Source of the DNA: Hydrogenophaga sp.
GTDB lineage: Bacteria > Pseudomonadota > Gammaproteobacteria > Burkholderiales > Burkholderiaceae_C
DNA: 64,000 bases
Assembly (NCBI RefSeq): GCF_011772445.1
Contig: NZ_WVZN01000045.1
Location: forward strand, 96,164 to 160,163
Reading direction: 5' to 3'
The position numbers and the translations under genes are program-made. Below are positions 25,513 through 34,474 of this stretch, in pieces (the first letter of the stretch is position 1; each line of letters starts with the position of its first letter). A model generated the notes under the pieces. It made no database searches. It had not been told where the DNA came from and saw nothing but the letters and a program-made list of their open reading frames with translations.

Positions 25513-27270
25513 ATGGCCGCTGAAGCAAGTTCCGATCTGATCCCCGTCGTCATGCTGCTGGGCGCGGCCGTGGTGGCCGTGCCGCTGTTCAAGCGCATCG
25601 GCCTGGGCTCGGTGCTCGGCTACCTGGCGGCGGGCCTGGCCATCGGCCCCTTCGGTCTGGGCTGGTTCAGCGACCCGCAGACCATCATCCACACCGCCGA
25701 ACTCGGTGTGGTCATGTTTCTCTTCGTCATCGGCCTGGAGATGCAGCCCTCGCACCTGTGGGCGCTGCGCCGCGCCATCTTCGGCCTGGGCAGCCTGCAG
25801 GTGCTGGTGTGCGGGGCCCTGCTCACGCTGGTGGGCGTGGCCTTCGGCTTTTCCTGGACGGTGTCCTTCATCAGCGCCATGGGCTTCGTGCTCACGTCCA
25901 CCGCCATCGTGATGCAACTGCTGGGCGAGCGCGGCGACATCGCCACGCCGCGCGGGCAGAAGATCGTCTCCATCCTGCTGTTCGAGGACCTGCTCATCGT
26001 GCCGCTGCTGGCCGTGGTGGCCTTCCTCTCGCCGGACGCGGCGGCCGAGGTGTCGGGCACCTCGCGCTGGGTGTCGGTGGGCATCGGCGCGGGCTCGATC
26101 GCGCTGCTGGTGGCGGTGGGGGTCTGGCTGCTCAACCCGCTGTTCCGCGTGCTGGCCAACGCCCACGCGCGCGAGGTGATGACCGCCGCCGCGCTGCTGG
26201 TGGTGCTGGGCGCGGCGCTGCTCATGCAATTGGGCGGCCTGTCCATGGCCATGGGCGCCTTCCTCGCGGGCGTGCTGTTGTCCGAGTCCACCTTCCGCCA
26301 CCAGCTCGAGGCCGACATCGAGCCCTTTCGCGGCCTGCTGCTGGGCCTGTTCTTCCTTGGCGTGGGCATGTCGCTGGACCTGTCGGCCGTGGCGCAGCAC
26401 TGGGCGCTCATCGTGGCCGGTGTGCTCTCGCTGATGGTGGTGAAGGCGCTGGGCATCTACGTCGTTGCGCGCCTTACCCACAGCGCGCACGAAGACGCGT
26501 TGGACCGCGCGGTGCTGATGGCGCAGGGCGGCGAGTTCGCTTTCGTGCTGTTCGCGGCCGCGCTCGCGGGCCGTGTGATCGATCCGGTGGTCAACGCCAA
26601 CATGACGGCCATCGTGGTGCTGTCGATGGCGCTTACGCCGCTGGCCGTGCTCGCATTGCAGCGCTGGGCGCCGCGCGTGTCGCCGTCCACCGCCGGCGCG
26701 CCAGTGCCCGACCACGAGGCCGGTGCCGTGCTCATCATCGGCCTCGGCCGCGTGGGCCAGATCGCCAGCCAGAACCTGCTGCTGCTGGGCGCCGAGATCA
26801 CCATCATCGACGCCGACCCGCAGCTCGCGCGCGAGGCCGAGCACTTCGGCTTCAAGGTGTATTACGGTGACGGCACGCGGCTGGACATCCTGCACGCGGC
26901 GGGCGCGGGAACCGCGAAGGTGATTCTCGTCTGCGTGGACGAGGCCAGCGCCGCCACGCAGATCGTGCAGCAATGCAAACACGCGTTCCCGCAGGCGCGG
27001 GTCATCGCACGCTCCTTCGACCGCGAGCACGCGGCCACGCTGGTGAAGGCCGGTGCCGACGTGCAGGTGCGCGAGACCTTCGAGTCCGCGATGGTGATGG
27101 GCCGCGAGGCCATGCTCGCGCTGGGCACCGAGCCAGCGGCGGTGGAGGCGATCGTGACCGACATCCGGCGACGCGACGCCGAGCGCTTCCAGATGGAGCT
27201 CGACGGCGGCGGCCTGGTGGCGGGGCGGCCGATGATCCTGGGGAACCTGCGCGGGTGGAAGGGGCGGTAA
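25513..27270 (+). CDS. Monovalent cation:proton antiporter of the CPA2 family with RCK domain (KefB/KefC-like)
   Basis: A 585-residue inner-membrane protein. Residues 1-390 form a Na/H-exchanger domain with about 12-13 helices and the segment TSTAIVMQLLGERGDIATPRGQKIVSILLFEDLLIVP. Residues about 405-530 are a TrkA-N/RCK domain with nucleotide-binding VLIIGLGRVGQIASQNLLLLG. KefB/C proteins are K+ efflux systems gated by glutathione adducts or nucleotides. No kefF/G-type quinone reductase is adjacent. It follows the LysR gene by 12 nt. Confidence 0.88.
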   Translation: MAAEASSDLIPVVMLLGAAVVAVPLFKRIGLGSVLGYLAAGLAIGPFGLGWFSDPQTIIHTAELGVVMFLFVIGLEMQPSHLWALRRAIFGLGSLQVLVCGALLTLVGVAFGFSWTVSFISAMGFVLTSTAIVMQLLGERGDIATPRGQKIVSILLFEDLLIVPLLAVVAFLSPDAAAEVSGTSRWVSVGIGAGSIALLVAVGVWLLNPLFRVLANAHAREVMTAAALLVVLGAALLMQLGGLSMAMGAFLAGVLLSESTFRHQLEADIEPFRGLLLGLFFLGVGMSLDLSAVAQHWALIVAGVLSLMVVKALGIYVVARLTHSAHEDALDRAVLMAQGGEFAFVLFAAALAGRVIDPVVNANMTAIVVLSMALTPLAVLALQRWAPRVSPSTAGAPVPDHEAGAVLIIGLGRVGQIASQNLLLLGAEITIIDADPQLAREAEHFGFKVYYGDGTRLDILHAAGAGTAKVILVCVDEASAATQIVQQCKHAFPQARVIARSFDREHAATLVKAGADVQVRETFESAMVMGREAMLALGTEPAAVEAIVTDIRRRDAERFQMELDGGGLVAGRPMILGNLRGWKGR

Positions 27271-27390
27271 GGCGGGGACGCCCATGGCTTGAGGACGGGA
27301 TCGATCCGGCGGGTTCGGTGACGAAGCGGCGGCGCCAACGGGCGATGGCCCGTTCGCTTCCCTCCAACTTACCTGCAGGTGATTCCAGCC

Positions 27391-28743
27391 ATGGTTCCTC
27401 GTTCCCCCTTCAAGTCAGACAACGCCGCGGCCTCCCGCCAGAAGGAACTTCAGAAGTCGATGTGCGTTCCGGGCGAGAAACGCCTGAGTCTGCGCAAGTT
27501 GTACGAATTCGCTGCGCGCGAGGCCGCCAGCAAGAAGAAGGGCGTCGTCGTGTTGCATGTCCGCACGACCAAGGGGCCTTCTCCTGGCGAGGAGACGTTC
27601 AAGGCCAGCACGCGGCCGAAAAAGATCAGCACCGCCAAAGTGGCCGAAGGGGAAGCGGTCGAATGGTTCGACAACTCCATCAAGCCCATGCTGAACAAGA
27701 GCCCGATGTATTCGGCGGAGGTTCAGCAGGCCCTGGCCGATATCGTGTACGTCGTCGCCAAGCACCAGCGCGTGGTGCTCAATGATCCGGAGTTCCTGCG
27801 CTTGCTCAAGGTGGTGGCGCAGGCCACCCCCGTCGCACCCGAAAGAAAATGCCCGGCCATTCCCGAGGCTGTCTTGCAGCCGAGCGCGGGCGTTGCGGAC
27901 ATCCCCCCGCCCATCGAGACGACGAAGCACCCGACGGGTGAGATGGGTTCGCGGTTTGTGAAGGCCGAGCTGACGGCCTCGCTGCGCCGGATTTGCGACG
28001 ACATGCGATCGCGCGGCGAGACGACGAGACCCCTGTTGGACGCGCAAGGCAAGCTGGTGGCGCAACTGCACATCCGGTCAAGGCAAACCGGCACCTTGAT
28101 TTGCCTGGATGAGGCCGGCGATGGTGGCTGTCCGCAGGGCGAAGGCTTGGTCATGAGCGCGACAGGCGAGCAGCTTCATGTGCACAAAGTCGAGTTCTCG
28201 TCCCTTGAAGAGGCGATGGCCCTCTCTCAAGCGAACCATTGGCTGGCGCTTGCCCAGCGGTTCGAATCCGCGATCGTGCCCATCACCATCGACCGCGTGG
28301 CGGTCTTGAAGGAGCAAGCGCTGGCGCTCAACCAGGCCATGGCCGATCTTTGCAAAGCCATGGTCGAGAAGAACTGCCCGCACCTGTGGACGGACGGCGC
28401 CCATCAGGTCTGGACCAATGAAGTGAACCGCAAGCGCTTTCACTTCTCGGCCACCATCAGCACGACGCCGGATGGCAAGCACCTGCTGACCGTTGAATCC
28501 CACGATGCCTATTGGAGCGAGGGAGTGAAGGACCTGTGGGGCAGTGCACTGATGTCGGAGAACGCAGCCGACGGTTCATGCGCGGTGATGTCGTTCCGAT
28601 TGAACCGGAAGGACCTCAACACCGACAAGGACTTCCTGCAAATCGGTGATCTGGATGCCGCCTTGCACAACATGAAGCGCCTGTTGAGCCTGGTTCGGTC
28701 ATTCGTGGAGGATGTCAACCGGCTCAAGGCCGCGTCGACCTGA
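27391..28743 (+). CDS. Unrecognised 450-residue hypothetical protein
   Basis: No family was recognised. The GTG at 27379 is an alternative start; ATG 27391 gives MVPRSPFKSDN. The N-terminal third is very basic (KELQKS, KRLSLRK, REAASKKKGV), the middle has a Pro-rich linker (IPPPIETTKHPTGEMG), and the C-terminal half looks globular (LWTDGAHQVWTNEVNRKRFH, then helical LDAALHNMKRLLSLVRSFVE). There is no signal peptide or membrane helix. Codon use is visibly less GC-biased than in both neighbours, which suggests recent acquisition. It stands alone between an antiporter gene and a converging chemoreceptor gene. Confidence 0.7.
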   Translation: MVPRSPFKSDNAAASRQKELQKSMCVPGEKRLSLRKLYEFAAREAASKKKGVVVLHVRTTKGPSPGEETFKASTRPKKISTAKVAEGEAVEWFDNSIKPMLNKSPMYSAEVQQALADIVYVVAKHQRVVLNDPEFLRLLKVVAQATPVAPERKCPAIPEAVLQPSAGVADIPPPIETTKHPTGEMGSRFVKAELTASLRRICDDMRSRGETTRPLLDAQGKLVAQLHIRSRQTGTLICLDEAGDGGCPQGEGLVMSATGEQLHVHKVEFSSLEEAMALSQANHWLALAQRFESAIVPITIDRVAVLKEQALALNQAMADLCKAMVEKNCPHLWTDGAHQVWTNEVNRKRFHFSATISTTPDGKHLLTVESHDAYWSEGVKDLWGSALMSENAADGSCAVMSFRLNRKDLNTDKDFLQIGDLDAALHNMKRLLSLVRSFVEDVNRLKAAST

Positions 28744-28754
28744 CGCCACCGCCT

Positions 28755-28774
28755 CCCTGCCCCGCCGGGCAGGG
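28755..28774. terminator. Hairpin between convergent genes
   Basis: CCCTGCCC (28755-28762) pairs perfectly with GGGCAGGG (28767-28774) around a 4-nt loop between the 450-residue gene and the converging chemoreceptor gene. There is no T-tract, so a role as bidirectional terminator is plausible but unproven. Confidence 0.45.
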
Positions 28775-28781
28775 ACCGCGA

Positions 28782-30596
28782 TCAGAACGACTCCCACTCG
28801 CCGATGGCGTCGTCGCCGGAGGCTTTGGCGCTCAGCACCGGCGGCGCCGCCTTGGCAGGCGCAACGGCTTTTGCGGGCGCAGCCACGGGCGCGCTCACGG
28901 GCTTGGCCGTGGGCGCAGCCGGCCTGGTTGCCGCCGCGACAGGCTTGGCCACCGGCGCGGGCTTGGACGCCGCCAACAGCGCCGGCTCGCGCCGCTGCTG
29001 CAGATCGCCCGCCGTCAGCGCGGCGATGCCGCCCGCGGAAGCCGCCCCGCCATCCAGGCGGAAGATGCGCACCACCTCGGCCAGCCGCGCCGCCTGGTCG
29101 TTCATGCTCGATGCGGCGGCGGCGCTTTCTTCCACCAGCGCGGCGTTCTGCTGCGTCATCTGGTCCAGGTTGGACACGGCCGCGTTGATCTGGTTGACGC
29201 CTTCGGCCTGTTCGCCCGAGGCGCTGGCGATCTCGCCGATGATGTCGCGCACGCGGACCACGTTCTCCACGATCTCGCTCATGGTCTGGCCGGCCTGGTT
29301 CACCAGTTCGGTGCCCACCGTCACCTTGTCCACGCTGGCGCCGATCAGGCCCTTGATTTCCTTCGCGGCCTGCGCACTGCGCTGCGCGAGGTTGCGCACC
29401 TCGCCGGCCACCACGGCGAAGCCGCGGCCCTGTTCACCGGCGCGCGCGGCTTCCACCGCGGCGTTGAGCGCCAGGATGTTGGTCTGGAAAGCGATGCCGT
29501 CGATGACGCCGATGATGTCGTTGATCTTGCGCGAGGCCTGGTTGATCTCTTCCATGGTCGAGACGACCTGGTTCACCACCGAGCCACCCTTCTGCGCGCT
29601 CTGGCCCGCCACGTCGGCGAGCTGGTTGGCCACGCGGGCCGAGTCGGCCGACTGCTTGATCGCACCCGACATCTGCTCCATCGAGGCGGCGGTCTGCTGC
29701 AGGTTGCTGGCGGTCTGCTCGGTGCGCGACGACAGGTCGTTGTTGCCGGTGGAAATTTCCTTGGCCGCCACGGTGATGTTCTCCGTGCCGCGCTTGACGT
29801 CCGCCACCACGCTCACCAGGCGGTCGCGCATGGTGCCCAGGGCGCGGGTCATGGCGCCGAACTCGTCGCCTCGGTCGTTGTTCAGGGTGGCCGTCAGGTC
29901 GCCCGCGGCCATGCGCTCGGCGAAGGCCATGGTCTCGTTCAGGGGCTGGCGGATGTTGCGGATCAGGAAGAAGGCGCCCACCGCGATGGCCAGCACCAGC
30001 AGACCGACCTGCGTGGCCGCGACGACGATGCTGGAGGCGCGCTCCTTGGCCTGTTCGGCCTGGGCCTGCTTGAGGATGTCGGCCTGCATGTGGCCGAAGT
30101 CCCGCACCGCGGCCAGGTAGGGGCCGACGGCGGGGTTGAACACGGTCCTCATGGCCTGCGCGGCGCCCGCGTAGTCTTCGTCGGCCTTGAGCTTGTTGAC
30201 CTGGGCGAGCTTCTGCAGCACGTCCTTGCGCAGTTCGCCGATGCGCGCCAGGGCGGCGAGCTCGGCCTCGGTCTTTTCCATTTCCTGCAGGCGCTTCTGC
30301 AGCTCGGAGATGCGGGCCATGCCGTCGGTGATCGGCTGCTTGAACATCTCGGCCATGGCCGGATCGCTGGACACGGTGGTGGCCTGCACGCGCGCGGTGG
30401 TGGTTTCGGTCAGACCGGCCCATTCCACGGCCAGAGCCGTTTTGTCGGCCAGCAGGGTCAGGGTGCGTTCAGACGCCTCGCCCATGCGGGCAGAGCGCAG
30501 GCCGGCCGAGGCGATGGTGCCCAGCAGGGCCAGGATGATGAGGGCGACGCCGGTCCAGAGCTTGGTGCCGACGGACATGTTGCGAAAGAAGTTCAT
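28782..30596 (-). CDS. Methyl-accepting chemotaxis protein with C-terminal tether pentapeptide
   Basis: A 604-residue transducer: N-terminal membrane helix (about 11-32), a four-helix periplasmic sensing domain, a second helix (about 190-212), HAMP, then the cytoplasmic signalling hairpin with the tip [41 protein letters not shown] (given here only as a family hallmark region, about 370-410). After about residue 530 comes an Ala/Pro/Lys-rich flexible tail ending in EWESF, which resembles the NWETF-type pentapeptide that recruits CheR/CheB. A canonical sigma-28 promoter lies about 80 nt upstream, so it belongs to the late flagellar regulon. Confidence 0.93.
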   Translation of the reverse strand: MNFFRNMSVGTKLWTGVALIILALLGTIASAGLRSARMGEASERTLTLLADKTALAVEWAGLTETTTARVQATTVSSDPAMAEMFKQPITDGMARISELQKRLQEMEKTEAELAALARIGELRKDVLQKLAQVNKLKADEDYAGAAQAMRTVFNPAVGPYLAAVRDFGHMQADILKQAQAEQAKERASSIVVAATQVGLLVLAIAVGAFFLIRNIRQPLNETMAFAERMAAGDLTATLNNDRGDEFGAMTRALGTMRDRLVSVVADVKRGTENITVAAKEISTGNNDLSSRTEQTASNLQQTAASMEQMSGAIKQSADSARVANQLADVAGQSAQKGGSVVNQVVSTMEEINQASRKINDIIGVIDGIAFQTNILALNAAVEAARAGEQGRGFAVVAGEVRNLAQRSAQAAKEIKGLIGASVDKVTVGTELVNQAGQTMSEIVENVVRVRDIIGEIASASGEQAEGVNQINAAVSNLDQMTQQNAALVEESAAAASSMNDQAARLAEVVRIFRLDGGAASAGGIAALTAGDLQQRREPALLAASKPAPVAKPVAAATRPAAPTAKPVSAPVAAPAKAVAPAKAAPPVLSAKASGDDAIGEWESF

Positions 30597-30677
30597 GGTG
30601 AAGCGGGATGCGACGAATCAGGCGTGGGCGATATCAGGCGCCCGCGGCCTGCCAGAAGACCCGGGCTGTCGCCGCCA

Positions 30678-30705
30678 CTATCGGCCGCGTGCCGGGAAAA
30701 CTTGA
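30678..30705 (-). promoter_or_regulatory. Canonical sigma-28 promoter of the chemoreceptor gene
   Basis: On the minus strand TCAAG (30705-30701), 15 nt, then GCCGATAG (30685-30678), close to the FliA consensus TAAAG-N14/15-GCCGATAA. It lies 81 nt upstream of the chemoreceptor ATG at 30596. Confidence 0.75.
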
Positions 30706-30772
30706 TTCGATAAGACGGGTGAAACCCGCCCAGTTCCCGAGCGGGCGGGCGCGCGGGCCGGGCGGCGCGGAC

Positions 30773-32065
30773 TCAATCGCCGCGCGCCGCGCCGTCCAGC
30801 GGCAGCGAGAGTGAGAAAGTGGTACCCGAGTCGCTGGAGTCCAGCGTGAGCCGGCCCTTGTGCACGCGCACCGTGTTCTTGCAGAACGCCAGGCCCAGGC
30901 CGTTGCTGTGCGTGTCCGCGGTGCTCACAAAGGGACGGAACACGCTGCGCTGCAGCTGGCGCGGAATGCCCGGGCCGCGGTCGCGGATCTCCACCACGCC
31001 CCGGCCGCCCTGCACGGCCGTGACGAAGCTGATGTCGCCCGGCGACGGCGCGCCCTTCTGCTGGCGCAGCGCCACCAGCGCGTTGCGCAGCAGGTTGTGC
31101 ACCACCTGTGTGAACAGGCGCCGCGTGCCGCGGAAGTGGAACTCGGGGCCGGGCTCGAAGACCACCGCGCGCCGCTCGCTGTCGGCGCGGAAGGGAAAGC
31201 TGTCGATCGCCTCCTGGATCATCTCGCGCGCCGCGATGCGCTCCTCGCCCCTGCGCAGCACCAGCAGCTGCGCGTTCACGATCTGTGAATCGATTTGCTG
31301 GTTCAGGTTGCGCACCAACTGCTCCAGTCGCTGGCCCGAGCGGCGCGCCGCGGCCGACTCCTCGTTGTCGCGCAAGGTTTCCACCAGCAGGCCGACGCTC
31401 GCCAGCGGGGTGCGCAGTTCGTGCGCCATCACGCCCAGGGCGTTCATGGTGGCCTGCAGGCGCTGTCGGTCCTGCAGCGCCGACGACACGCCCAGCAGCA
31501 AGCCACACAGCCAGGACAGGCCGATCATGAAGCCGTGTTCGCCCGCGAGCGCCGCTGGCAGCAGGCCCGTGGCGGCGCCGAGCAGGGCGGCACCGCCGAA
31601 GGCCGCGAGCAGCATGGCGGTGGCATAGCGCCAGTCGGTGATCACGTACATCAGCAAGGCCACCAGGCACAAGGCCAGCACGCGCGGGTCTGTCCCGCCG
31701 TTGAGCAGGTACAGGCCGGCCTGCACCACCGGCCCGGCCAGGGCCAGGTACAGCAGCACGTAGGCGCGCATCGCGGGGCGCTCGGCCACGTCGTCGGGGT
31801 CCAGCAGGAACAGGGGCACGGCGCCCAGGGCGGCGACCAGGCGCAGCGCGAAGCTGTCGAAAGGCTGCGGCGCGACGAAGGTGTACACCGCCCAGGCCGA
31901 GAGGTGAACGATGAGGTAGATCAGGCCGAGGGCGACCAGGCGTGCGCGCGACAGGTGCAGCACGGGCTCGAGCGGAAGCTGTAGCAGGGTCTGAAGCGGC
32001 TTGGTCAGCGGGGAAGGCGAGGAAAGCGGGGACATGGCGAGCCGCGTGGACGGATGTGAGCGCAT
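30773..32065 (-). CDS. CqsS-like membrane histidine kinase, paralogue 1
   Basis: A 430-residue sensor kinase without a large periplasmic domain. Residues about 35-195 contain six hydrophobic helices beginning LHLSRARLVALGL. The phospho-acceptor is His215 (GVMAHELRTPL), followed by the N box (HNLLRNALVAL), G1 (DRGPGIP) and G2 (SNGLGLAFCKN). It shares its membrane-domain layout and the HLSRARLVAL motif with the next kinase (32146-33444), so the two arose by duplication. It lacks a receiver domain. Met at 32035 is an alternative start. It is downstream of paralogue 2 with an 80-nt gap and is probably co-transcribed. Confidence 0.85.
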   Translation of the reverse strand: MRSHPSTRLAMSPLSSPSPLTKPLQTLLQLPLEPVLHLSRARLVALGLIYLIVHLSAWAVYTFVAPQPFDSFALRLVAALGAVPLFLLDPDDVAERPAMRAYVLLYLALAGPVVQAGLYLLNGGTDPRVLALCLVALLMYVITDWRYATAMLLAAFGGAALLGAATGLLPAALAGEHGFMIGLSWLCGLLLGVSSALQDRQRLQATMNALGVMAHELRTPLASVGLLVETLRDNEESAAARRSGQRLEQLVRNLNQQIDSQIVNAQLLVLRRGEERIAAREMIQEAIDSFPFRADSERRAVVFEPGPEFHFRGTRRLFTQVVHNLLRNALVALRQQKGAPSPGDISFVTAVQGGRGVVEIRDRGPGIPRQLQRSVFRPFVSTADTHSNGLGLAFCKNTVRVHKGRLTLDSSDSGTTFSLSLPLDGAARGD

Positions 32066-32145
32066 GCTAAGGCCCGGCCCTGGCGCCGCCAGCGGGGAAG
32101 CCCTCAGGCCGGCTGTGGGGAAACCCGGATGGATGCGCGGCTCGC

Positions 32146-33444
32146 TCAGCGCATCGCCAGCGGCAGCTCGATGACGAAGGACGAGCCGCTGGCCACGCGT
32201 TCGAAGCGCAGTTGCCCCCGGTTGGCCTCCACCGTCTCGCGGCAGAAGGCCAGGCCCAGGCCGCTGCTGTGCGTGGTCTGCGTGCTGAAGAAAGGCTCGA
32301 AGATGAAGCGGCGCACATGCTCGGGCACGCCCGGGCCCTTGTCGCGCACGCGGATGGTGCCGCGCGCCGCACCGCTGTCTACCTCGATCTCGATGTCGCC
32401 GCGCTCGAACGCGGCCTGGGTGCGGCGCAGGGCGTAGACCGAGTTCTTCACCATGTTGTGGATCACCTGGATGAACAGGCGCTGGTTGCCCTTGAAGTGG
32501 AAGTCGCCGCGCGTGTACACGCTCACGGCCTGGCGCTCGCGCTCGCTCAGGAAGGGGTAGGACGCGACCGCGTCATGCACGAGCCGGGCCGCGTCGAGCG
32601 TCTCGTGGCCGGGCAGGATGTCGAGCAGCTGCGCGTTGACGATTTGCGAATCGATCTGGTGGTTGATGGCGCGCAGCAGCCCCTCCAGGCGATCGGCCAG
32701 GCGCGGCACGTCGGCGGGTTCGGCGTCGCGCAGGTGGTCGTTGATCAGCGCGGCGCTGGCCAGCGGCGTGCGCAGCTCGTGCGCCATCACGCCCATGGCC
32801 AGCAGGGTGGCGTTGAGGCGCTGCAGCCGGTGGCTGGCCGAAGACAGCGCCAGCGTGAGGGCCGACAGCCAGGCGAAGAAGAAGGTGAGGTTGCCCTCGG
32901 TCGCGCGCCACGGGGGCAAGGCCAGCTGCGGCTCGGTCATCGAGACGAAGGCGCGCGCGGCGATGGTGCCCACCAGCAAGGTGGCGGTGGCCACGCGCCA
33001 GTCGAGCACCTGGTAGACGAGGAAGCACATCAGCGCCGTGCTCGTCATCCACACCGCGTTGCCGTGGTTCATCAGATAGAACCACTGGAAGAAGAAAGGG
33101 CCGGTGTAGGTCAGGTAGACCAGCAGGTAGAGGCGGATGGCGCGGTGGCGCGTCACCTGCGCGGGCGTCCACCACAGCAGGGGCAGCGCGCCGATCGCGG
33201 CCAGCGCGCGCGCCAGCGGGCTCTCGAAGGGTTGTGGCGCGAGCTGGCTCCAGAAGGCATGGAAAGCCAGGTGGCCGACGAACAGGACGAGGCTCAGCGC
33301 CACCAGCCGCGCACGCGAGAGGTGCCGCAGCGGTTCGATGGGTTGACGGAGAAGGGCGAGCGCCCGTACGAGGAATCGGTGTCGCACAACGGGGCGCATT
33401 CTAGGGACCGCGGCCGCCGTTCGAGCGTGAAATAAATCGGTCAC
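32146..33444 (-). CDS. CqsS-like membrane histidine kinase, paralogue 2
   Basis: A 432-residue sensor kinase. Six hydrophobic helices (about 45-205) include the segment GPFFFQWFYLMNHGNAVW, which resembles the corresponding PFFF..LMN..W region of Vibrio CqsS, sensor for the CAI-1 alpha-hydroxyketone autoinducer; that comparison is from memory. The phospho-acceptor is His222 (GVMAHELRTPL), with N box IHNMVKNSVYAL and G boxes DKGPGVP and SSGLGLAFCRE. The GTG at 33444 is the longest start; ATG at 33399 (MRPVVRH) is possible. It diverges from the response-regulator/LuxR operon across about 94 bp. Confidence 0.85.
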   Translation of the reverse strand: MTDLFHARTAAAVPRMRPVVRHRFLVRALALLRQPIEPLRHLSRARLVALSLVLFVGHLAFHAFWSQLAPQPFESPLARALAAIGALPLLWWTPAQVTRHRAIRLYLLVYLTYTGPFFFQWFYLMNHGNAVWMTSTALMCFLVYQVLDWRVATATLLVGTIAARAFVSMTEPQLALPPWRATEGNLTFFFAWLSALTLALSSASHRLQRLNATLLAMGVMAHELRTPLASAALINDHLRDAEPADVPRLADRLEGLLRAINHQIDSQIVNAQLLDILPGHETLDAARLVHDAVASYPFLSERERQAVSVYTRGDFHFKGNQRLFIQVIHNMVKNSVYALRRTQAAFERGDIEIEVDSGAARGTIRVRDKGPGVPEHVRRFIFEPFFSTQTTHSSGLGLAFCRETVEANRGQLRFERVASGSSFVIELPLAMR

Positions 33445-33453
33445 GCGGGGGTC

Positions 33454-33480
33454 TCAAGTTCGTGCGCCAGGTGCCGATAT
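33454..33480 (+). promoter_or_regulatory. Canonical sigma-28 promoter in front of the response-regulator gene
   Basis: TCAA (33454-33457), exactly 15 nt, then GCCGATAT (33473-33480), a near-consensus FliA promoter reading to the right. The predicted start near 33487 is about 52 nt before the ATG at 33539. Confidence 0.65.
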
Positions 33481-33538
33481 GCTCCGATGGTCCGGACCGC
33501 GCGCGCCGCGGTCCTCCACTTCCTGAAGTAGGCCCGGC

Positions 33539-34474
33539 ATGTTGTTTCCCTGCATGAGAGCGTCCTCGCGCATCTCCTTCATCGACGACGACCCGTCGTT
33601 CCTGGACGCCATGGTCGACGCCGTCGCCTCGGTGCGGCGCTGCGAGTTCCTGCACCACCCCGGCGAACTGGACCGCCTGTACGCCGAGCAGGAAGACCTG
33701 CTGCGGCGCGAGCAGCAGATGCTCGCGCGCATCGTGGGCGCCGAATCGCCGCTGCTCGCGGCGCTCGACTACTTCGCCTGGCCCGGACGGCACGCCATCT
33801 TCTCGGTGCTGGTCACCGACCAGGTGATGCCCGCGGAAGACGGCGTGTCCATTTGCGAACGCCACGGCCATTTCGGTCTGCGCCGCATCCTGCTCACCGG
33901 CGCGGCCGACGCCGACCTCGCGGTCCAGGCCTTCAACCAGGGCTCGATAGAGTCCTTCCTGCCCAAGCAGACGCGCAATCTCGGCTTCAACCTGCGCCGC
34001 GCGCTGCAAGACCAGTTCCTGCACAACTCGGTCGAACGCGGTCGGCAACTGGCCATGCAGATGCGGCGTGATCGCTTCGCGGCGCTCGAGTCGGCCGACG
34101 TGTCCAACGCGCTGATGGTGATCCTGGGCCGCAGCCGCGTCGACGAATACCTCGTGCTCGGCGAGCCCTTCGGCGTGCTCGGTCTGCGCAGCGACGGCCG
34201 GCTGAGCTGGATCCAGATCGAGACCCGCGAGGGCCTGCGCGAACTGGGTGAGTCGCTGGCCGAGTTCGACTGGGACGCGCCGGGCGTGGCCCGTGTGCGC
34301 GCCGGCGAGGCCCTGCCCAATGTGGAGCTCGTGTCGCAGCTCGACGGCATCGCGCCCGCCGTCGCGCCGATCGAGGTGCTGAGCGAAGTCGAGGGCGTGC
34401 TGGCCGCGGAGTTCGTGTTCGACTGGCCGGGCGCGGTGTCGTGGCGCACGCTGCCCGGGGGGGCGGCTGCGTGA
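33539..34474 (+). CDS. Response regulator with expanded receiver domain
   Basis: A 311-residue protein with an N-terminal receiver. Key residues: Asp16-18 (SFIDDDPSF), phospho-acceptor Asp94 (VLVTDQVMP), Thr120 (ILLTGAADAD) and Lys143 (SFLPKQT). Between the second and third strands there is an unusual insert of about 30 residues (about 45-85), as in the LqsR-like regulators linked to CqsS/LqsS kinases. The C-terminal half (about 160-311) has no recognised DNA-binding motif. The stop overlaps the GTG of the LuxR-type gene (GTGA). It is divergent from two kinases that probably phosphorylate it. Confidence 0.8.
   Translation: MLFPCMRASSRISFIDDDPSFLDAMVDAVASVRRCEFLHHPGELDRLYAEQEDLLRREQQMLARIVGAESPLLAALDYFAWPGRHAIFSVLVTDQVMPAEDGVSICERHGHFGLRRILLTGAADADLAVQAFNQGSIESFLPKQTRNLGFNLRRALQDQFLHNSVERGRQLAMQMRRDRFAALESADVSNALMVILGRSRVDEYLVLGEPFGVLGLRSDGRLSWIQIETREGLRELGESLAEFDWDAPGVARVRAGEALPNVELVSQLDGIAPAVAPIEVLSEVEGVLAAEFVFDWPGAVSWRTLPGGAAA

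Noticed and set aside
24568..27285. A 905-codon open frame on the minus strand antisense to the LysR and antiporter genes
   Set aside because: Its product is low-complexity, rich in His, Gln, Arg and Ala, typical of the antisense frame of GC-rich genes; both genes beneath it have clear family motifs.
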